NCBI GenBank assembly: GCA_026214975.1
Contig: CM047805.1
Location: 60,938,834 to 61,002,833 of the forward strand
Direction of reading: 5' to 3'
DNA length: 64,000 nt
DNA from: Gentiana macrophylla
Taxonomy: Eukaryota; Streptophyta; Magnoliopsida; Gentianales; Gentianaceae
Shown here: one piece after another, positions 58,589 to 64,000 of the stretch
Layout: every line of letters begins with the position of its first letter
Numbering within the stretch: position 1 is the first letter of the stretch
Program-made: the position numbers and the translations under genes
Notes under the pieces: model-generated
What the model saw: the letters and a program-made list of their open reading frames with translations, nothing else
Database searches by the model: none
Told to the model about the DNA's origin: nothing

Positions 58589-59405
58589 TGATGCGATTTG
58601 TGAGGTAGGATCTAGGATTCAGATATTTGATGGATAGAAAAGTCCTCAACACAACCACAACCTGTGTGGAAGCATCTTGGAATACGAAGTTCCTTGACAC
58701 AATCACAACCTGTGTGAGAGCACCTTGGAATCACCTCGACACTTAGAAACCCGTTTCTAAGCACCTTGGTATATGGATACCCACAAGGGTTGCTTAGGCC
58801 CTTGATAATCCGGATTTAGAAACCTCTTTCCAGAGAATTTCAAAACACACTTTTCCAAGTGAGAAAATATAAATTATATTGATAAAAGTTGAATTTCTAA
58901 TTTTCTAGTTACAAATGGATGGCTATTTATAGGTTACAAAATATACTTGAAAATCTAAGTACATGAACTAAAATTTTGGCCCCTTTAAGCATTCTAGGTA
59001 CATTGAATCTAGATTCAATGTATTTTGCAAGCTTTAATGTATTTTTTTGTGCCTGAACTCTATTCTTCCAAAACTTGTCTTCTTGACTTCTTGCATGAAA
59101 AAGTGGCGCCCCTTTCTTAATTTCCAGCAAATACTTGTGATTTATTTAGCTAATATGACATAATAAACATATAGTAACTACATATAATATGCGCCATAAT
59201 TTTGAGATATTATTCCGGTAGTCCGCAAGCATAGATAACAGACTTAATGATGTCACCTTCTTCATCCTTGGACTTGAACTCTTGTATTGTTGAATAGACT
59301 AATTTTTCCAAGGATTCGAGCTTCTTTTTACGTTGTAGTCGAGTTTTAGGACCAACCCGAAATGCTAGTGTATCTTGAGTAGAATTCGGTTCTAGATTCA
59401 TATCA
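58589..59405 (-). repeat. 5' LTR of the non-autonomous element
   Basis: 817 bp; differs from the other LTR by scattered substitutions and single-base indels. Confidence 0.92.
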
Positions 59406-59410
59406 ACTAT

Positions 59411-59841
59411 GGTTGAGGGTTCTTTCATGCGGCCCGGTGTTTTAGGTCAGCTTTCGGGGCTGGAAAGATCAGTTTGGATACCTTGCTCGACTGGCAAATC
59501 ACACCTCAGCTTGATGCTCCTTTGCGAGTCCATCATCCCGATCTTCCTTACATCCAGTCGCAGATATCAAATTTTGCAGTAAAGTGTAGGAAAGATGAGC
59601 AGCCTGTTCGGAATCCTCCGATGATCAATGAGTTTAATTTGCATTCAATGATGGAGGCGGCGGAGAGAGAAGCTGCTGAGAGAAAGGAGGTAAATGATGA
59701 AACGGAAGGTGATGATGGAGAGCCCAAGGATGGAGCCGTCGATATAGGGGAGAGCCCAAGTGAAGCCGGCACCCCTCAATTCGGCGATGATTTTCTAAAT
59801 CATATTAGGGATCATACTCTGACTCAGGCCTCTGATAAGTA
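59411..59841 (+). pseudogene. Degenerate plant transposon ORF, second part
   Basis: Continues the host sequence broken at 56434. The open frame 59474-59841 includes FAVKCRKDEQPVRNPPMIN, a Glu-rich helix (MEAAEREAAERKEVNDETEG) and an acidic end (GEPKDGAVDIGESPSEAGT) before TAA. Probably the C-terminus of the ORF at 54986-56434. No catalytic motif. Confidence 0.45.
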
Positions 59842-60787
59842 AACTCGGCCTGTTTGATTGTGATTTCATAAACTTTTTTGGCTTTGGCCTTTTGTAATAA
59901 TTTGGTCTGAATCTCGTAATAATCTGTCTGAATTTTGTAACAATTTGTAGTGACCTAATGACCTTCTTTGTACTGCTCCTCTGAATTGTTTTTAAGATAT
60001 TTTGCTTTTCAAAAACTCCTTATTTTTGGATATTCATATGCGTGTGGCCCTCTTATTTTGGTTAGGTTGAGAGCCCTTCGTGTCGAGATCGCCAAAATGA
60101 CACTTCCAATCGAATCCGCGTCTGTTGAATTAAAAAAATTTAGCATGTGGCCCCCTTCTTTCGAATGAGATCGCATCTGAGCTCGATCAAAATAATAGGG
60201 ACTTCACTTTGAGGCTTATATCATTGTCAAGTCTTCAACTCCTCGAGGTCTTGTTGGGCTCAATATTAACTGTTGCTCGAAAAAATCGATATGCCCCATT
60301 TGTTTCGATATGGGTCAAGGTCCTACCGTGTTGATCTGAATTGAAACAAAACCTTGTCCAGGCCGCTGGCTTGGAAGTACTCATAGGGGTTTGTATACTC
60401 GCTTTAAAATTTCCGATGCAGCCCCCATACTTTGTGCATATCTGACTATACTCATGGGCGGCAAGTTCAGAGCAGTTTTTGAGACTCTCCAGCTGTAAAG
60501 TCTGGCGGTTTCCGATTTTTTCTGACACGTTCAGAGGCAGATGCCACAGCTGGTCAGTTACTATTCTCTGACCATTTCGGACATTTCGGAGATCGTCCTC
60601 ATAAGGGTGCTGGTTCCAATAACTATTCCGCCATAAATGATTATTCAAATTTTGAAATTTGAACAGACCCTTAATCTTGGCCGTTCGATTTGTCTCGTTT
60701 GCTCCGTTGGATCATTTGTTTTGCGCTATAAAAGGAGGGAGCTTTGCTCTCTTCTCAAGCACATCTCTCAACTCTTGCTCTATCACA
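59842..60787. other. Non-coding spacer between two transposon ORFs
   Basis: No supported ORF. Possible TATA-like CTATAAAAGG at 60726 and a plausible plus-strand ATG at 60791 suggest a promoter for the next ORF. Confidence 0.35.
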
Positions 60788-61605
60788 ATTATGGCCAATT
60801 TTGGCGATTCTCTTTTCTTCCAAACAACATCTCTCTTGGCCATACCCAACTTCTTTTTGCATTTTAATTAACTTCCTCTGTAGGTAGAGAGGGTTTGAAC
60901 ATTTGAAAGATCAGCTTTTCCGAATGTGCCCATATCGTCAAGTTAGGGTGGTCTGGTTTTATTAAGTCACCTCGAGGGGTGTACAACGCCACCATGGTGT
61001 GGGAATTTTATTCCGTTTTGTCGATATTGGCCTTGACTGACGATGTTGTTACCGTCGTTCCACTCCAAAGGGTTAACATTGCCCTTACTCCAGCCATTAT
61101 CAATGTGTTCTTTAACTTTCCTGTTTACCCTCCGTATGTACATTACGAAACAGCTTGGGGTCTTGGTAGTGAGGCGATGAGGCATATTTATAGAGCTATG
61201 GATCTCAAGCTTTTGATTCCAGGCGACTGAGATCTTTTGCCAGAAGGCTATGCTTTGGAGATCTCCCAGGTCCATCGAGAGTGGAAAAGATTGATCAACT
61301 CTCGTATGTTTCTTTGGTATGATTCTGAGGAGATCTGAGGGGCCGAATCGCTGCTACTTTATGCGATTATTAAGGCCGATAAGGATGTCAACGTTGATTG
61401 GGGTCTATTGATTTATCGGGTGATATTGCGGTTCGCTGCCCAGACAGACCTTCATCGCCCTATCCCTTTTCCTTGGTCGATCTCCGGGCTCTGTACCAGC
61501 ATTCTTGGGATGCCCGTGTCCCACGAAGACATGCTGGTACCGCCGCGTACAAACGTTGAGCTCGAAAATGCTAACAAAATAAGTGGCCCTTACATGTAGT
61601 ATCAC
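60788..61605 (+). pseudogene. Plant transposon-protein ORF, N-terminal part (PF20167-like)
   Basis: ATG at 60791 (MANFGDSLFFQTTSLLAIPN) is followed by a short intron-like gap. Then from about 60917: SFSECAHIVKLGWSGFIKSP, RGVYNATMVWEFYSVLSIL, LQRVNIALTPAIINVFFNFP, stop at 61228, ALEISQVHREWKRL, stop at 61336, SLLLYAIIKADKDVNVDWG and DLHRPIPFPWSISGLCTSIL. This matches the domain layout of the Athila ORF at 47289 (flank helix, EFY, IN-x-FF/FGL, late LLYAI). Two stops make it inactive. It ends against a minus-strand integrase tail. Confidence 0.6.
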
Positions 61606-61870
61606 TTCAGGTTGTCGGCGTGCCAGGGTCGATTAAATTCGTTACCTTTTTTATCCTTCAAAATGTACGTCCCCTTCATGACTATTCTTGAAATTTGCCA
61701 AGGACCTTCGCAATTTTCAGCCAACTTTCCTTTGTCGGTTTTCTGGCCAGTCACCTGCCTTTTGCATAGGACGAAATCTCCCACTGCGAAAGAATGATCA
61801 CGGTTTCCCTTATCGGGGTGTTTTTGCGGCTTGCTTATAGTTTACCAACTGAGCACGGGCTTTCAAGAAC
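61602..61870 (-). pseudogene. Tat-type Gypsy integrase C-terminal fragment
   Basis: The minus strand reads ETKFLKARAQLVNYKQAAK, a frame change, then GDFVLCKRQVTGQKTDKGKL, AENCEGPWQISRIVMKGTYI and NEFNRPWHADNLK to a stop at 61602. The pattern G-D-V-L...K-L-x-x-x-x-E-G-P-W...R-P-W-x-x-x-N-L-K is the integrase C-terminal barrel of Tat/Ogre-lineage Gypsy elements. The rest of integrase is missing. Confidence 0.75.
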
Positions 61871-61889
61871 TTTGTCTCGGATTTTATCA

Positions 61890-62895
61890 ACGGAAAAACA
61901 ACAAGTAATAAATTATAAATCCGGTATACCCCAAGTGCAGGGATCGTAGTATAGCAACTAATACCGGGTCGATCTCACAGGGAATCGAGGTTGGTCTAGT
62001 TCTTAATTTTTCTAAATTGTCACGAGAAATAACTAAAAATGAAAACGAAGAAACAATAAACTGGACAGAGGGTTGTCAATCCAAAGCCAGGAAAGATAAT
62101 TGCGAACGAAAATAACTCTAATCTATAAACTGAAAAGAAAATAAACTTCTAAGATAACAACGAAGAACAAGGCACAAAGATAATTTCAATTAATTTAATG
62201 AGGAACAAGCAATGATCCACCTATCTCGCAACTCTCAATTTCTACCCTAGATCGTTTAGTGAAGATTTAATAAAGATGTGGTTCACATATCAAAGGTATG
62301 AATTTATACTCTCGTAGATAATTCGCATATTAATCTTTCATCTCTCGATCTTAAAGATTAACGCTTTCATAACAAAGGTGTAAGATTTCTCAATCTAGCA
62401 ACCTAGAAATTTAACCTAGCAACTCTCGTTATTTTTAGGTTAAAAATCTAATCTTTACTACGGTGATCTAAGTCTAACAACGATTCTCATCAAACGTTAA
62501 ACATCAAATAGAAACAATCCATCGATATAATTGCATAACAATATAAAAGCATAATAAAGATACAAACTTTATTTAAAACTCACAAAACATCCAAGATTCG
62601 AAATCAAAACGCTGCACGGTCGGCTTCATAAGGCTTGTTCAAATTGCTTAGCCTCTATTCATCGTTGATATGCAAATAATATAAATAAAAAGTAGAAGAA
62701 ATTGTATTCTTGGTAGGTAAAAACCGCAGCAGAGCCGCCCCCAAAGGGGCTGGGGCGGCCAGGGATGAAAAATATCGTGTCTAGGGTTGCAGAAAACTCG
62801 TGTATTTATAGATTTCTAGGTCGGTTTAGGCAATGGCCGTGGATGGACGCCCGTCCAGTGCCTTTGGATGCCAGTTCAGTATGTGTAAACTTTTC
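61890..62895 (-). repeat. Possible LTR fragment of an Athila/Tat-type element
   Basis: 61920-62010 (GTGCAGGGATCGTAGTATAG, GGTCGATCTCACAGGGAATC) resembles, inverted, the last part of the Athila LTR at 44620-44680. The block has no ORF and a TATA-like stretch near 62808. The motif AAAATATCGTGTCTAGGGTT at 62769 recurs at 63981, which may be the other LTR starting at the window edge. Exact ends not found. Confidence 0.4.
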
Positions 62896-62906
62896 GAGTC
62901 GGGCCG

Positions 62907-63119
62907 AATGTGAGACCTCCTATCCCTATTCCCTTGGCTCATAGGTTCATTAATCCTAAGGCTTTTGAGGTGTATAATAAGCACTATGTTACAAGGACTA
63001 TGTTGAACCGGCTAGACAGAATGTGAGACCTCCTATCCCTATTCCCTTGGCTCGTAGGTTCATTAATTCTAAGGCTTTTGAGGTGTATAATAAGCACTAT
63101 GTTACAAGGACTATGTTGA
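62907..63119 (+). repeat. Tandem duplication, 113-bp unit
   Basis: Unit 1 is 62907-63019 and unit 2 63020-63119; each begins AATGTGAGACCTCCTATCCC and includes AAGCACTATGTTACAAGGAC. Two base differences seen (CATAGG/CGTAGG, AATCC/AATTC). Coding-like sequence in both. Confidence 0.9.
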
Positions 63120-63272
63120 TCGAGAGAGCCGTCCTTGAGACCAAGGTTGATCCTTCTTTTGTGAAAATGCTTACGGATAGGAAGTAAAAGCCTGGCTTTA
63201 GGATTAATGAACCTACGAGCCAAGGGAATAGGGATAGGAGGTCTCACATTCTGTCTAGCCGGTTCCACTCTC
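63005..63272. repeat. Inverted repeat around 63140
   Basis: The arm at 63005-63080 (GAACCGGCTAGACAGAATG ... GTAGGTTCATTAATTCTAAG) recurs inverted at about 63198-63272, with a spacer of about 120 bp. The two arms are coding in opposite directions. Confidence 0.9.
63020..63188 (+). pseudogene. Fragment of plant transposon ORF (plus strand)
   Basis: The plus strand reads NVRPPIPIPLARRFINSKAF followed by VYNKHYVTRTMLIERAVLE and TKVDPSFVKMLTDRK to TAA at 63186. The first 17 residues equal the end of the minus-strand ORF at 63200-63568, so this is the natural continuation of that protein in inverted position. Confidence 0.55.
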
Positions 63273-63607
63273 TCCGTTGCTTCCTCGGTTCTAGTCCTAG
63301 GTTCATCTTCATCTCTCTCAACTTGAGCCTCCGACACCCTAGTCATTTTCCTCACCAATGGCTCATCATCAGTTTCCGACCCCGACTCAGACTTATCACT
63401 TAAAGGAAACCTAGGTTGACCTTGAGCAGCCCTAGGAGGATTTTGACGTGCACCAATACGGATGCCTTGGTTCGGATTTACTAAAGTGGGGTCTACAACT
63501 TTTTTCTTCTTAGTAGGTTCATCGGCAACCCCCTTACCATGCCGTTTCTGTACCGCTTTACGCACCATCGTAAACTCAGGCTTAACAAACACAATCCCAA
63601 ACCACAA
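63197..63607 (-). pseudogene. N-terminal part of a plant transposon ORF (minus strand)
   Basis: Likely start MVRKAVQKRHGKGVADEP at about 63568; the frame is open from 63607. Basic, Pro/Arg-rich with acidic stretches (SDKSESGSETDDEPLVRKM, RTRTEEATERVEPAR), then PPIPIPLARRFINPKA where the inverted repeat begins; beyond it the frame is antisense. Similar N-termini occur in Athila-type 3' ORFs such as the one at 47289 (PPRRSRA). Disordered linker; no catalytic domain. Confidence 0.5.
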
Positions 63608-64000
63608 TCCAATTCAAAACCACCCGTTTATCGTCCAAACGGGATTTCCCAAATCAATAGAAAACCAACAATAAAAACACATAGTTCAACCAACTTTGCG
63701 AATGAATCATTTAAAACCTCACTTGCTCAATAATTCAATTAAACACTCAATTTCTATGCAAATTATATAAATATGGAGGAAATTATTACGAAATATAACA
63801 TCATAAATCACATAAAAATCACTCTAAACAACTCCCTCACACTTATCTTTTGCTCGTCCCGAGAAAAGCAAGACAAGATAAAGGCTCGGAAAAGATAGAT
63901 ACTTCAGCAAATATAACGCATATTCAGTAAATCAGAAGTTCACCCCTGTGTGTGTGCAAAGCCCTAGCAACCTCCGATAAAAAATATCGTGTCTAGGGTT
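63608..64000. other. Right-edge non-coding region
   Basis: No ORF supported. CTTATCTTTTGCTCGTCCCG at 63842 resembles the pre-ORF region of Athila-type elements. The window ends with AAAATATCGTGTCTAGGGTT, repeated from 62769. Confidence 0.35.

Larger units (their letters stand above)
56435..59405 (-). mobile_element. Non-autonomous LTR retrotransposon, gag-remnant type, CRM-like tail
   Basis: 2971 bp; LTRs 56435-57253 (819 bp) and 58589-59405 (817 bp), plus-strand ends TGATGCGATTTG...TTCATATCA; exact TSD ACTAT (56430-56434 and 59406-59410). The PBS next to the right LTR sets minus orientation. The 1.3-kb interior has no pol core, only a gag-like remnant and the pol C-terminal tail that crosses into the LTR, as in the CRM-like element at 28651. 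Confidence 0.92.

Overview
This 64 kb window is flowering-plant nuclear DNA from a transposon-dense, probably heterochromatic region. I find no intact host gene, no rRNA or tRNA gene, and nothing bacterial. The evidence is nested LTR retrotransposons with tRNA-iMet or tRNA-Asp type primer-binding sites, CACTA and Mutator-like DNA transposons, Stowaway-type MITEs, long (TA)n tracts and small captured pieces of host genes. Almost every coding stretch belongs to a transposon and carries stops or frameshifts.

Layout. 1-2955: minus-strand Copia element cut by the window edge, with its 5' LTR at 2835-2955. 3829-8592: nearly intact plus-strand Copia (TSD AGGCC, LTRs differing at 4 of 328 positions by eye) inside older LTR-like sequence that ends near 9395. 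From about 11130 to 54985 lies one old, non-coding LTR retrotransposon copy (family 'LARD-B', plus strand). Its LTR is split twice, by a CACTA element at about 11994-39915 and by a second CACTA at 40614-53888 (TSD ACC). The first CACTA contains a Stowaway MITE, a foldback Mutator-like element (9-bp TSD TTATAAGTG), a complete minus-strand copy of the same non-coding LTR family (LARD-A, 18846-28326, TSD GTAAC), a CRM-like Gypsy element (28651-35909, TSD GAACG), two minisatellites and pieces of host genes, including a clear NCS1/PLUTO-type nucleobase transporter pseudogene. The second CACTA contains an Athila-like Gypsy element (42989-51323, TSD TTGCT) that has lost RT and integrase, and an acyl-CoA-binding-protein exon fragment. 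54986-64000 is a mosaic of degenerate plant transposon proteins, a gag-only LTR element (56435-59405, TSD ACTAT), a Tat-type integrase tail and a local inverted duplication.

The genes do not form a host pathway. The window records successive insertions, and exact target-site duplications let the order be read: LARD-B first, then CACTA-1 and CACTA-2 into its LTR, then LARD-A and CRM into CACTA-1 cargo and Athila into CACTA-2. The differences between paired LTRs of LARD-A and Athila are mostly small indels at CG-containing sites, which may partly be sequencing error at methylated cytosines. Frameshift calls here should be read with that in mind. Element boundaries with a matching TSD are the firmest calls; lineage names and captured-gene identities are inferred by eye from motifs.
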